64,000 nt of DNA from Micromonospora kangleipakensis (GTDB taxonomy: Bacteria; Actinomycetota; Actinomycetes; Mycobacteriales; Micromonosporaceae), in the NCBI RefSeq assembly GCF_004217615.1, contig NZ_SHLD01000001.1:992001-1056000 (forward strand), in the 5' to 3' direction. The notes below the pieces were generated by a model. That model was not told the origin of the DNA, made no database searches, and saw only the letters and a list, made by a program, of their open reading frames with translations. Both the position numbers and the translations under genes were made by a program. Position 1 is the stretch's first letter. Each line of letters opens with the position of its first letter. This document shows, piece by piece, positions 36,895 to 48,507 of this stretch.

Positions 36895-37356
36895 TCAGGA
36901 GTCGCGGGTGGGGGTTTCGGCGGCGGAGGAGAGGTTGGGGGCGCTCGCCGGTTCGGCGATGCCGCCGGGGGCCGAGACGATCTCCGGCTCGTGGGCGGAT
37001 TCCGCGGCCACCACGGGCTGGTCGGCCGGCATGACGTCCGGCATCTTGGGTACGACGATCACCGCCGTGCCGTACGCGCAGATCTCCATCCACATCTCGC
37101 CGCAGTCCCGGCTGTCGAAGCGCATGCCGATCACCGCGTTCGCGCCGAGCCGCTCGGCCTCCTCACCGAGCCGGGCCACCGAGTCGGTACGCCAGCGGGT
37201 GAGGTTGTCCGGCGCCATCGGGTCGTAGGCGCCACCACGCAGGTTCTTGACCCCCTCGCGGTACGGGTTCCGGGTCCTGGCCATCGAGGAAACCACTTCG
37301 CCGAGGATCTGGCGGATCTCGTAGCCGGGCAGTTGATCCGTCGTCACGACCAGCAC
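36895..37356 (-). CDS. YbjQ-family heavy-metal-binding-domain-like protein
   Basis: A 153-residue protein. Residues 1 to about 105 form the YbjQ/UPF0145 fold: VLVVTTDQLPGYEIRQILGEV, then RTRNPYREGVKNLRGGAYD and ERLGANAVIGMRFDS. The last 45 residues are a low-complexity Pro/Ala/Glu tail. The family is pentameric, and its biological role is unknown. GTG 37354-37356 gives the conserved start; the Shine-Dalgarno is weak. Confidence 0.85.
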   Translation of the reverse strand: MLVVTTDQLPGYEIRQILGEVVSSMARTRNPYREGVKNLRGGAYDPMAPDNLTRWRTDSVARLGEEAERLGANAVIGMRFDSRDCGEMWMEICAYGTAVIVVPKMPDVMPADQPVVAAESAHEPEIVSAPGGIAEPASAPNLSSAAETPTRDS

Positions 37357-37935
37357 GTTTCCGATGCTGTCAGCCGGAGAGCGGACCGTTCGTGAGGCTT
37401 GTTCACCTGATCGGATGCTGCAAAACCACCCGCCGGGGTCGGCCGGGCCGTGTCGGGCCGGTACGACGGGAACTGTCGGAGATCGGCCAGTGGGGCGGTC
37501 GCCGGTCGCGGCGGTGGCGAGTGTCCGAGAAAGCATGATCCACCCCGAAAGTGGCCGGAGCCGACACCGCGGGACATGACTCGCCGGATGGCGCCCGGCC
37601 CGGTCCGGCTCGGCACCCTCCGCCGGGATCTCCCCGGCGGGCCCGCCGGTATGGAGGTCCGCCGATGCGCTCCGCCGGTTGTGGGGTGTGCGACATGCGG
37701 TAGCGGGACGACTGCCGATGTAACGATTTGGCCACCTGTCGGGGCGCGAATCGCCTGGTACGGGCAGGTTTCGCGGCCGACCGGACGGCGTGCCGGCCCG
37801 CTCCCCGCCGGTTATGTTGATCAGTGTCTGGACCGCGCCCGGCCGGTGCGGCCGGGGCGGTATCTGCCAGGTAGGCTGGCTGCGCTCGCCCGTTGTGGGT
37901 CGGCACCCAACTGCGTACACAGTCAGGAGTGCCCA
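37357..37935. other. 579-bp region upstream of purS without a convincing gene
   Basis: This is the divergent control region of the YbjQ gene and purSQL. Open frames in it have atypical composition and no family resemblance. AT-richer islands occur (for example GATGTAACGATTTGGCC near 37718-37734 and GTTATGTTGATCAG near 37811-37824). TAGGCT near 37872-37877 could be a -10 for the purS transcript. The distance leaves room for a long leader. I recognise no riboswitch. Confidence 0.6.
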
Positions 37936-38199
37936 GTGCCTCGCGTCGTCGTCGACGTCATGCTCAAGCCCGAGATCCTCGATCCCCAGGGCCAGGCCGT
38001 CGCAAACGCGCTGCCCCGGCTCGGCGTCAGCGACGTCGCCTCGGTCCGGATCGGCAGGCGGATCGAGATCGAGTTCACCGGTGAACCGGACCTGGACCGG
38101 GCCCGGGAGATCGCCGACAAGCTGCTCGCCAACCCGGTCATCGAGGACTTCACCGTCCGCCTGGTCGAGGCCGACGAGACCGTGGACGCGCGCCAGTGA
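37936..38199 (+). CDS. purS: Phosphoribosylformylglycinamidine synthase subunit PurS
   Basis: An 87-residue small subunit of the three-part FGAM synthase. It bridges PurQ and PurL and helps channel ammonia. [17 protein letters not shown] and the [11 protein letters not shown] strand are typical. GTG 37936 follows AGGAG at 37925-37929. The stop overlaps purQ by GTGA, giving a purSQL operon. Confidence 0.97.
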   Translation: MPRVVVDVMLKPEILDPQGQAVANALPRLGVSDVASVRIGRRIEIEFTGEPDLDRAREIADKLLANPVIEDFTVRLVEADETVDARQ

Positions 38200-38879
38200 C
38201 CGCCCGGGTCGGTGTGGTGACGTTCCCCGGCTCGCTCGACGACGGGGACGCGGCCCGTGCCGTCCGGATCGCCGGCGCCGAGCCGGTGCGCCTCTGGCAC
38301 GGCGACCCGGAGCTGCACGGGGTGGACGCGGTCGTCCTCCCCGGCGGCTTCTCCTACGGTGACTACCTGCGCTGCGGCGCCATCGCCCGGTTCGCCCCGG
38401 TGATGGAGACGATCGTGGACGCGGCCCGGGGCGGCCTGCCGGTGCTCGGCATCTGCAACGGCTTCCAGATCCTCTGCGAGGCGCACCTGCTCCCCGGCGC
38501 GCTCACCCGCAACCAGCACCTGCACTTCCGCAACCGGGACCAGATCCTGCGGATCGAGTCCGCCGGCACCGCCTGGACGAACACGTTCCAGCCGGGCCAG
38601 GAGGTGCTGATCCCGGTCAAGAACGGCGAGGGCTGCTACGTCGCCGACACCGCGACGCTGGACCAGCTCGAGGCCGAGGGCCGGGTCGTCGCCCGCTACC
38701 TCGGCGGCAACCCCAACGGTTCGCAGCGCGACATCGCCGCGATCACCAACCAGGCCGGCAACGTGGTCGGCATCATGCCGCATCCCGAGCACGCGGTGGA
38801 GGCGCTCACCGGCCCCTCCCTGGACGGTCTCGGCTTCTTCACCTCGGTGCTCAAGCACCTGGTGGGGGCGCCGGCGTGA
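38196..38879 (+). CDS. purQ: Phosphoribosylformylglycinamidine synthase, glutaminase subunit PurQ
   Basis: A 227-residue class I glutaminase supplying ammonia to PurL. The nucleophile Cys lies in [10 protein letters not shown] (near residue 87) and the His-Glu pair in [11 protein letters not shown] (near 195). [19 protein letters not shown] and [12 protein letters not shown] are standard. It is translationally coupled to purS. A 64-bp gap with a GAG-rich stretch precedes purL. Confidence 0.97.
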   Translation: MTARVGVVTFPGSLDDGDAARAVRIAGAEPVRLWHGDPELHGVDAVVLPGGFSYGDYLRCGAIARFAPVMETIVDAARGGLPVLGICNGFQILCEAHLLPGALTRNQHLHFRNRDQILRIESAGTAWTNTFQPGQEVLIPVKNGEGCYVADTATLDQLEAEGRVVARYLGGNPNGSQRDIAAITNQAGNVVGIMPHPEHAVEALTGPSLDGLGFFTSVLKHLVGAPA

Positions 38880-38943
38880 CCGTACGCGGGATCATCGGTC
38901 GGCTCACCCGCCGGTACGGCGGCGAGCGCAGCGAGGAGACGTC

Positions 38944-41727
<2,784 letters not shown>

Positions 41728-42661
41728 CGCGTTGGCCGCGGCCGTCTACGCGCAGCCCGGTTCCGGCGCCCGGTTCGACTGGGGGCTGACCGGGGCGGCC
41801 GAACTCGGCCGGGTGTGTGCCGCCCTGGTGGTGGTGGACGTCCTCTCGTTCACCACCGCCGTGGAGGTGGCGGTCGGCCGCGGCATGCGGGTGTACCCGT
41901 TCCCCTGGGGGGAGCAGGCGGCCGAGTACGCCCGCCGGGTCGGTGCCGTCGCGGCCGTCGGCCGCCGGCGGATGACCCCGGAACATCCGTGGTCGCTGTC
42001 GCCGGCCGCGCTGCGCACCGCGCCGGCCGTCGCCGATCTGGTGCTGCCCTCGCCGAACGGCTCGGCGATCAGCGCCGCCGCCAGCGCCACCGGAGTGCCG
42101 GTGGTCGCGGCGTGCCTGCGCAACGCGCGCGCCGTCGGGCGATGGCTGCGCGCGCAGGGGTACGGCTCGACCGACGCCCCCGTCGGCGTGGTCGCCGCCG
42201 GCGAACGCTGGCCGGACGGCTCGCTGCGCCCCTCGGTGGAGGACCAGCTCGGGGCGGCCAGCGTGCTGGACGCCCTCGCCGGCGTGCCGGGCGGGCTCTC
42301 GGTGGAGGCGGCGATGGCGCTGGCCGCGCTGGCCAGCACGCCGGACGTCCCGGCGGCGGTCCGGGGCTGCGTCTCCGGCCGGGAACTCGTCGAGGGCGGC
42401 TTCGCCGCCGACGTGGAGGTCGCGGTCCAGATCGACGTCTCGGATGTCGTGCCGGTGCTGCGCCAGGACTTCTTCGCCGCCGCCTGACGGCGGGTCCGTT
42501 CCCTGATCCTGCCCGACCGGTCTGCCGTCCTCCGGTCCTGCCTGACGACGGCCTGCCGTCCCTGGTCCCGCCTGACCCCGGTCCCGCCCTGACTGCGGTC
42601 CGCCGTCCCTGGTCCTGCCTGACCCCGGCCCGCCCTCGCCGGGCCGGGGAACGGACTGGTC

Positions 42662-42789
42662 GCTACGAACCTGATGACGTGAATGACTCGGGCCGCGTCA
42701 GGAGGACGGCCGCGGCACGCCGGGTCAATCAGCGTGGCCCGGGCCGACAGGTGTGGATCTCGATCCGTTCACGACATCAGGTTCGTAGC
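42662..42789. repeat. 128-bp element with 24-bp imperfect inverted ends
   Basis: The left arm (42662-42685) begins GCTACGAACCTGATG and the right arm (42766-42789) ends CATCAGGTTCGTAGC. The arms match at all but two or three of 24 positions. An 80-nt GC-rich middle lies between. It looks like a small non-coding mobile element or a very large hairpin. Confidence 0.75.
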
Positions 42790-42842
42790 GGCCCGGAGGC
42801 ACCCCGGATCCACCGCTCCGCCGGGGTCGGCCGGACCGGACA

Positions 42843-42878
42843 ACGATGGCCGTCCGGGGAGTCCCGGACGGCCATCGT
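42843..42878. terminator. Bidirectional hairpin terminator
   Basis: A perfect 16-bp stem (ACGATGGCCGTCCGGG and its complement) with the loop GAGT lies just before the stop codon of the GY-rich membrane protein. Confidence 0.85.
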
Positions 42879-42911
42879 CGAGATGAGCGGGGCGGTCACG
42901 CCCCGGACCAG

Positions 42912-44969
42912 TCAGTCGTCGAGCCAGTCCAGCCGACGTCCGCCGCGCTCCTGCGGGGCGTCCGGGCGACCCCGACCGGCCTGCGCCGGGTCGGCGTAGT
43001 AGCCGCCCTGGTCGTAGCCACCGTTACGCTGCTGCGGCGGGGGCTGCTCCTGGCCGTAGCCGCCCTGCTGGCCGTACCCGCCCTGCTGGGGCTGGCCGTA
43101 CCCGTCGCCGCCGTAGCCGCCGCGCTGGTCGTAGCCGTCGTAGCCCTGCTGCTGTCCACTGTCGTAGCCGCCACCGGCCGGGGCGCTGTCGTATCCGCCA
43201 CCGGCCGGGGCGCTGTCGTAGCCGCCACCGGCGGGCGCGCTGTCGTAGCCGCCACCGGCGGGGGCGTTGCCGTATCCGCCACCGGCCGGGGCGCTGTCGT
43301 AGCCGCCGGCCGGCGCGCCGTACCCGGCACCGGCGCCGGCGCCGTAGCCGTTGGTCGGCTCGGGCCCGCGGCCGTACTGGCCCGGGTCCGGCTGGCCGTA
43401 GCCCCGCCCCTGGTCCGCCGGGGGCTGGTAGGTGCTGGTCGGGTACGGGTCGGCCGGCGGGGCGTACGACTGCGTGCCGTCACCCGCGTAGCGGCCGGTC
43501 GGCTCGTCGTAGCGCTCGCCGTAGCCGCCGCCCTGGGCGGGCTCGCCGTAGCCACCGGCGCCCTGGGCCGGCGGGTAGCCCGCCGCCCCGGCGCCGTAGT
43601 CCCGGCTGCCGTAGCCGCCACCGGAGGACGGCGAGTTGCCGTAGCCGCCACCCGAGGAGGGGGCGTTGCCGTAGCCGTTGGCGGCGCCGTAGCCGCCCTG
43701 ACCGGGCGCCTCCTCGCCGTAGCCGTTGCCGGCCCAGCCCGGCTGCCCACCCGGGCCGTACGAGGGCGGCGGAGCGCCGTACGGGTCCGGCGGGACGTCG
43801 TCGACGATCGGTCGGTGCATCATCGTCGGCGCGTCGCTGAGCGAGGCGCCGCCGACCATGGTCGGGGCCGGACCGGCGCCCATCCCGTTCACCACCCGGG
43901 TCTGGTCGTCCGCGCCGCGGTAGCCGCCCCGGGCGCCCGGCACGGCGCCGGCGCCGGCGACGGGACCCGGACCGCCCGGGCCGTCCCCGTCGACGTCGTC
44001 GCCGTCGTTCTTGCGCCGCATGTAGAGCAGCACGATGGTGCCGACGCCCACCGCCACGAAGAGGCCACCGAGCAGGATCAGCAGCCAGGAGGTGCCGGAG
44101 TCCTGGTCGGCGGCGGCCTGCTGCTGGCCGGCGGTGGCATCGGCGGCAGGCTCGTCGGTGGCGGCGTCGTCCGTCGCCTCGTCCGTCGGCACGGCCTCCT
44201 CGCTCGCCGAGGGGCTGGCGCTCGGGCTCACCTCGACCTTGATCGGTAGGGAGATCCGCTGGCCGGTCAAGCTCTGCCCGGCGGTCGCGCTGATCGACTT
44301 GGTGGCCTGGATCGTGTCCTTCATCGCGCCCAGCTCAATCCGACCCGGCGAGATCGGGTTGGTCGCGGAGCCGGTGAACCGGTAGTTGCCGCTGCCGTCG
44401 GTGGTGGCGGTCTGGCGGTGCTGCTGCGAGTCGAGCAGCATCACCGTGGCGTTCGGCACGGCTTCGCCGTTGGCGCTGGCGACCACCTTGCCGGAGATCA
44501 CCTTGACGGTCTGGATCTCCTGCTTCGCGGGTCCCTTGACCGTGACGTCCCGCTCCGCGCTCCCGGTCTCGCCACCGACGGCCGCCGTGATCTGGACCTT
44601 GCCGGACTTCGTCTCGCCGGCGGCGACGTTGCCCGCCACCAGCGTGACGCTGTAGCTCTTGGAGTCGCCGCGGTTGATCTCTTCGGTGAAGTCGCAGCGG
44701 CCGCTGCAGGAGAGCTCCCCGAACGACGTGGTGATCTTCACCGTGACGGAATCGGAGTTGTCCGGTGGCAGCTTGACGTTGTTGTTCGTCACCCGGAAGG
44801 ACAGCGTCGCGCTCTGACCGCTGGTGATGGTGCCCGAGGAGAGGTTGGTGATCTGCACTGCGGGCGCGGCCGCGAGGGCTGGTGTGGCGGGGACGGCGAG
44901 CAGCGCGCCGGCAACCAGCGCTACGACCACACCGGCCCGATGCTTCCAGGCACGTCGGTGTGTTGACAC
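42912..44969 (-). CDS. Exported single-pass protein with Ig-like domains and a Gly/Tyr-rich repeat tail
   Basis: A 685-residue protein. Residues 1-34 are a signal peptide (ending ATPALAAAP). Then follow an Ig/CARDB-like domain with a Cys pair (about 38-140), a carboxypeptidase-regulatory-like domain (about 150-245, VTVMLLDSQQHRQTATTDGSG in parts), a Ser/Pro/Asp linker and a membrane helix near 292-315 (WLLILLGGLFVAVGVG) followed by RRKN. The last 360 residues are low-complexity with GGGYDSAPA-type units. Topology predicts this tail is cytoplasmic. GTG 44967-44969 has GGAAGG eight bases upstream. A morphogenetic or scaffold role is possible. Confidence 0.85.
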   Translation of the reverse strand: MSTHRRAWKHRAGVVVALVAGALLAVPATPALAAAPAVQITNLSSGTITSGQSATLSFRVTNNNVKLPPDNSDSVTVKITTSFGELSCSGRCDFTEEINRGDSKSYSVTLVAGNVAAGETKSGKVQITAAVGGETGSAERDVTVKGPAKQEIQTVKVISGKVVASANGEAVPNATVMLLDSQQHRQTATTDGSGNYRFTGSATNPISPGRIELGAMKDTIQATKSISATAGQSLTGQRISLPIKVEVSPSASPSASEEAVPTDEATDDAATDEPAADATAGQQQAAADQDSGTSWLLILLGGLFVAVGVGTIVLLYMRRKNDGDDVDGDGPGGPGPVAGAGAVPGARGGYRGADDQTRVVNGMGAGPAPTMVGGASLSDAPTMMHRPIVDDVPPDPYGAPPPSYGPGGQPGWAGNGYGEEAPGQGGYGAANGYGNAPSSGGGYGNSPSSGGGYGSRDYGAGAAGYPPAQGAGGYGEPAQGGGYGERYDEPTGRYAGDGTQSYAPPADPYPTSTYQPPADQGRGYGQPDPGQYGRGPEPTNGYGAGAGAGYGAPAGGYDSAPAGGGYGNAPAGGGYDSAPAGGGYDSAPAGGGYDSAPAGGGYDSGQQQGYDGYDQRGGYGGDGYGQPQQGGYGQQGGYGQEQPPPQQRNGGYDQGGYYADPAQAGRGRPDAPQERGGRRLDWLDD
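43161..43307. repeat. 27-bp tandem repeat inside the Gly/Tyr tail
   Basis: Five near-identical 27-bp units (43161-43295, first unit beginning GTCGTAGCCGCCACCGG) plus a partial sixth encode YDSAPAGGG or YGNAPAGGG. The low number of silent differences suggests recent expansion. Confidence 0.85.
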
Positions 44970-45127
44970 GTCCACCGCCTTCCGGTCTGACTTCCCTGGC
45001 CGGCGGGCGCCGGGCCGGGGATCATCACGGTACGAATACGCCGTCGGCAACTATGCCTTGTCGGACGGGATAAGCGCGACCCAGGGCCGGCGTCGCGGCT
45101 GCCGATCCCGGGTCGTATCGTCCCGTC

Positions 45128-45481
45128 GTGTCCTCTCCGCACATTAAGTCCGCCGCGGTGGTTGCGGCATTGACGGCGCTGGACGAGGGGCGTACGCCCG
45201 AACGGCCGGTGTACCGGGAAGCGGTCCGTACTCTCTTGACCGTCCTCGCGGAGCGCGCCCCCGGCCGATCGGTGGAGGTGCGTGTCCCACCCTACGGTGC
45301 CGTCCAGTGCGTGGCCGGCCCGCGACACACCCGCGGTACGCCACCGAATGTGGTCGAGATGGACCCGGCCACCTGGCTCGCGCTGGCCACCGGCCGTCTC
45401 GGATGGTCGGAGGCGGTCACCGAGGGTCGCGTACGCACCAGCGGAATCCGGGCGGACCTTTCCGGCCACCTTCCCCTCTAG
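45128..45481 (+). CDS. Sterol-carrier-like family protein next to purF
   Basis: A 117-residue protein of the small actinobacterial SCP-like family usually found upstream of purF. RSVEVRVPPYGAVQCVAGPRH and NVVEMDPATWLALATGRLGW are its signature. The fold resembles SCP2, but the ligand and role are unknown. GTG 45128 follows TATCGT (45116-45121) by six bases, so the transcript may be leaderless. It diverges from the GY-rich membrane protein. Confidence 0.85.
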   Translation: MSSPHIKSAAVVAALTALDEGRTPERPVYREAVRTLLTVLAERAPGRSVEVRVPPYGAVQCVAGPRHTRGTPPNVVEMDPATWLALATGRLGWSEAVTEGRVRTSGIRADLSGHLPL

Positions 45482-45502
45482 CTGGGCGGATGTCCCGCTC
45501 CA

Positions 45503-45558
45503 GTCACGATATGAAGGCGAATCGTGACTATCAGTATCAACTCTGATTCGCGTACACT
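45503..45558 (+). promoter_or_regulatory. Palindrome and -10-like site upstream of purF
   Basis: GTCACGAT (45503-45510) and ATCGTGAC (45521-45528) form a perfect inverted repeat with a 10-bp spacer, in a locally AT-rich stretch. TACACT at 45553-45558 is a good -10 candidate 88 bp before the purF start. The palindrome would cover or flank the -35, as expected for a repressor site; the protein that binds is unknown. Confidence 0.45.
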
Positions 45559-45645
45559 GTCAGGCGACGACGGTCCCGGCCGACCGTGCGGAGCTGCCCC
45601 CCGACTCCGCCCAGGCCAGTCCAGAGCAGCATGAGGGAGCGGCAC

Positions 45646-47187
45646 GTGCCCCGAGGCGATGGCCGGCTGAGCCACGACCTTGACCCCCAGCGACCCGGCC
45701 CGCAGGACGCCTGTGGCGTCTTCGGCGTCTGGGCGCCGGGCGAGGAGGTCGCCAACCTCACCTACTTCGGGCTCTACGCCCTCCAGCACCGTGGCCAGGA
45801 GGCGGCCGGCATCGCGGTGAGCGACGGGTCGGGCGTGGTGGTCTACAAGGACCTCGGGCTGGTGGCCCAGGTCTTCGACGAGCCGACCCTGGCCAGCCTG
45901 CGCGGCCACCTCGCGATCGGCCACGCGCGTTACTCCACCACCGGCGGCTCGACCTGGGAGAACGCCCAGCCGACCATCCGCTCGACCACCTCCGGCACGA
46001 CCATCGCGCTGGCCCACAACGGCAACCTGGTCAACACCGCCGAGCTGCAGCGCGAGGTGGCCGACCGCGGGCTCCGCGCCGACGGTTCGACCAACGACAC
46101 CTCGCTGGTCACCATGTTGCTGGCCAGCCGGCCGGATCTCTCGGTCGAGGCGGCCGCCCTGGAGGTGCTGCCGCAGCTGCGCGGCGCGTTCAGCTTCGTC
46201 TTCATGGACGAGTCGACGCTCTACGCGGCCCGCGACCCGCACGGCGTGCGTCCCCTGGTGCTCGGCCGGCTGGAGCGCGGCTGGGTGGTGGCCAGCGAGA
46301 CCGCCGCGCTGGACATCGTCGGCGCCAGCGTGGTCCGTGAGGTCGAGCCGGGTGAGCTGATCGCGATCGACGAGGACGGGCTGCGCTCGACCCGGTTCGC
46401 CGCGCCGGAGCCCAAGGGCTGCCTCTTCGAGTACGTCTACATCGCCCGCCCGGACGCCACCATCGCCGGCCGCAACGTGCACGCCGCGCGGGTGCAGATC
46501 GGCCGCCAGCTGGCCAAGGAGCACCCGGTCGAGGCCGACCTGGTGATCCCGGTGCCGGAGTCCGGCACGCCGGCCGCGATCGGGTACGCCGAGGAGTCGG
46601 GCATCACCTACGGCGCCGGCCTGATGAAGAACCCGTACGTCGGGCGCACCTTCATCCAGCCGTCGCAGACCCTGCGCCAGCTCGGCATCCGGCTGAAGCT
46701 GAACCCGCTGCGGGAGAACGTCCGGGGCAAGCGGCTGGTGGTGGTGGACGACTCGATCGTCCGCGGCAACACCCAGCGGGCCATCGTCCGGATGCTGCGC
46801 GAGGCCGGGGCGCTGGAGGTGCACGTCCGGATCTCCTCGCCGCCGGTCAACTGGCCCTGTTTCTACGGCATCGACTTCGCCACCCGGGCCGAGCTGCTCG
46901 CCAACGGACTGGACAACGAAGGCATCCGGCGTTCGATCGGCGCCGACACGCTGGGCTACGTCTCGCTCCCCGGCCTCATCGCCGCGACCGAGCAGCCGAA
47001 GACCCGGCTCTGCCGGGCGTGCTTCGACGGGGAATACCCGATCGAGCTGCCGGCCGGAAACCTGATCGGCAAGCACGTGCTCGAAGGAGTCGGCCGCCGG
47101 GTCGCCGCCGAGGCGTCCGCCGCCGGCGGGCACACCACCCCTCCGCTCGTCGCCACTCCGGGCGGCGTTGCCACCCACCGCCCATAG
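45646..47187 (+). CDS. purF: Amidophosphoribosyltransferase
   Basis: A 513-residue enzyme for the first committed purine step, converting PRPP and glutamine to phosphoribosylamine. From GTG 45646 a 22-residue propeptide precedes Cys23 in DACGVFGVW, the glutaminase nucleophile freed by self-cleavage. The PRPP motif VVVDDSIVRGNT and the iron-sulfur cysteines (KGCLFEY, PCFYGID, CRACFDG) are present, so it is the Fe-S type. GGGAG is seven bases before GTG; an ATG five codons upstream lacks a ribosome site. Confidence 0.97.
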   Translation: MPRGDGRLSHDLDPQRPGPQDACGVFGVWAPGEEVANLTYFGLYALQHRGQEAAGIAVSDGSGVVVYKDLGLVAQVFDEPTLASLRGHLAIGHARYSTTGGSTWENAQPTIRSTTSGTTIALAHNGNLVNTAELQREVADRGLRADGSTNDTSLVTMLLASRPDLSVEAAALEVLPQLRGAFSFVFMDESTLYAARDPHGVRPLVLGRLERGWVVASETAALDIVGASVVREVEPGELIAIDEDGLRSTRFAAPEPKGCLFEYVYIARPDATIAGRNVHAARVQIGRQLAKEHPVEADLVIPVPESGTPAAIGYAEESGITYGAGLMKNPYVGRTFIQPSQTLRQLGIRLKLNPLRENVRGKRLVVVDDSIVRGNTQRAIVRMLREAGALEVHVRISSPPVNWPCFYGIDFATRAELLANGLDNEGIRRSIGADTLGYVSLPGLIAATEQPKTRLCRACFDGEYPIELPAGNLIGKHVLEGVGRRVAAEASAAGGHTTPPLVATPGGVATHRP

Positions 47188-47252
47188 CACCACCCGACGC
47201 GGAACCCGGCTACCGCAACGCCGGCCCCGCGAGAACCACAAAGGGGAGAACC

Positions 47253-48407
47253 GTGACGCACGTGTCCGAGCGCAGCGGCGCAGGAAGCAGCCCGACGGGC
47301 GCCGGCGGCGACCGCCAGCCCTGGACGGCCGGCACCAGCCGCTCGCCGCGCAAACGCTCGGTCTCGTACGCCGACGCCGGGGTGTCGATCGAGGCGGGTG
47401 ACCGCGCGGTCGAGCTGCTGAAGTCCAAGGTCAAGCAGACCCGTCGCCCGGAGGTCATGGGCGACCTGGGCGGCTTCGCCGGCCTGTTCCGGCTGGACAC
47501 GAAGAAGTACAAGAACCCGATCCTGGCCTCCTCCACCGACGGGGTCGGCACCAAGCTGGTCATCGCCCAGCAGCTCGACATCCACGACACGGTCGGCATC
47601 GACCTGGTCGCGATGGTCGTCGACGACCTGGTGGCCTGCGGCGCCGAGCCGCTCTTCCTGCTGGACTACATCGCCACCGGCGAGGTCGTGCCGGACAAGG
47701 TCGCCGAGATCGGCGCCGGCATCGCCGACGGCTGCCGGTACGCGGGCTGCGCGCTGCTCGGCGGGGAGACCGCCGAGCACCCCGGCGTGCTGCGCCCCGA
47801 CGAGTACGACATCTCCGCCACCGGCGTCGGCGTGGTCGAGGAGAGCGAGATCCTCAGCCCGGAGCGGGTCGAGGTGGGCGACGTGGTGATCGCCATGCGC
47901 TCCTCGGGTCTGCACTCCAACGGCTACTCCCTCGTCCGGCACGTGCTGCTCGGCGCGGGCCGGATGCGGCTGGACGTGGTGATCGACGACTTCGGCCGGC
48001 AGCGGACCCTCGGCGAGGAGCTGCTCACCCCGACCAAGATCTACGCGCAGGACTGCCTCAAGCTGATCGCCGAGGCCGAGGTGCGGGTGCTCGCGCACGT
48101 CACCGGCGGCGGCATCCCGGGCAACCTGGTCCGCGTCCTGCCCGAGCACGTCGACGCGGTGGTGAACCGCTCCACCTGGAAGCCGCAGCCGATCTTCGAC
48201 CTGATCCAGTCCAAGGGCCGGATCGAGGACCCGGAGATGGAGGCGACGTTCAACATGGGCGTCGGCATGTTCGCGATCGTCTCGGCCGAGGACGCCGACC
48301 GCGCGCTGGCCACCCTGACCGGCCGGGGCGTGGACGCCTGGCAGGCCGGCGAGATCATCGAGGGCTCGGGCAACGTGCAGATGATCGGGCAGCACACCCG
48401 GGGCTGA
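47253..48407 (+). CDS. purM: Phosphoribosylformylglycinamidine cyclo-ligase (AIR synthetase)
   Basis: A 384-residue ATP-dependent enzyme closing the imidazole ring (FGAM to AIR). SYADAGVSIEAGDRAVELLK, SSTDGVGTKLVIAQ, GGETAEHPGVL and HVTGGGIPGNLVRVLPE are standard. It has a Ser/Arg-rich N-terminal extension of about 30 residues before the core. GTG 47253 follows AAGGGGAGAACC. It lies 65 bp after purF and is likely cotranscribed. Confidence 0.97.
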   Translation: MTHVSERSGAGSSPTGAGGDRQPWTAGTSRSPRKRSVSYADAGVSIEAGDRAVELLKSKVKQTRRPEVMGDLGGFAGLFRLDTKKYKNPILASSTDGVGTKLVIAQQLDIHDTVGIDLVAMVVDDLVACGAEPLFLLDYIATGEVVPDKVAEIGAGIADGCRYAGCALLGGETAEHPGVLRPDEYDISATGVGVVEESEILSPERVEVGDVVIAMRSSGLHSNGYSLVRHVLLGAGRMRLDVVIDDFGRQRTLGEELLTPTKIYAQDCLKLIAEAEVRVLAHVTGGGIPGNLVRVLPEHVDAVVNRSTWKPQPIFDLIQSKGRIEDPEMEATFNMGVGMFAIVSAEDADRALATLTGRGVDAWQAGEIIEGSGNVQMIGQHTRG

Positions 48408-48467
48408 TCACGCTCTGGTGATCATCCGGGCACCTGATCGGGGGTTCACCCGAGTGGCCACCGCCGC

Positions 48468-48493
48468 CTAGCCTGAAGGGCACTTCGGGCTAG
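48468..48493 (+). promoter_or_regulatory. Hairpin in front of the RiPP locus
   Basis: CTAGCCTGAAG (48468-48478) pairs with CTTCGGGCTAG (48483-48493) around GGCA, with one G-T pair. It ends just before the Shine-Dalgarno of the maturase gene. It could be the purM terminator, an operator or a leader structure. Confidence 0.5.
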
Positions 48494-48507
48494 ACGGGGG
48501 AGGGTTG

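Larger units (their letters stand above)
42488..42911. other. 424-bp convergent intergenic region rich in repeats
   Basis: It contains a degenerate direct-repeat stretch (about 42495-42640, variants of CTGCCGTCCCTGGTCC and CGCCTGACCCC), a 128-bp inverted repeat (42662-42789) and a perfect terminator hairpin (42843-42878). No coding sequence is supported. Confidence 0.75.

Noticed and set aside
37357..37935. c-di-AMP or other riboswitch in the purS leader
   Set aside because: I could not find the conserved core motifs of any riboswitch class I know.
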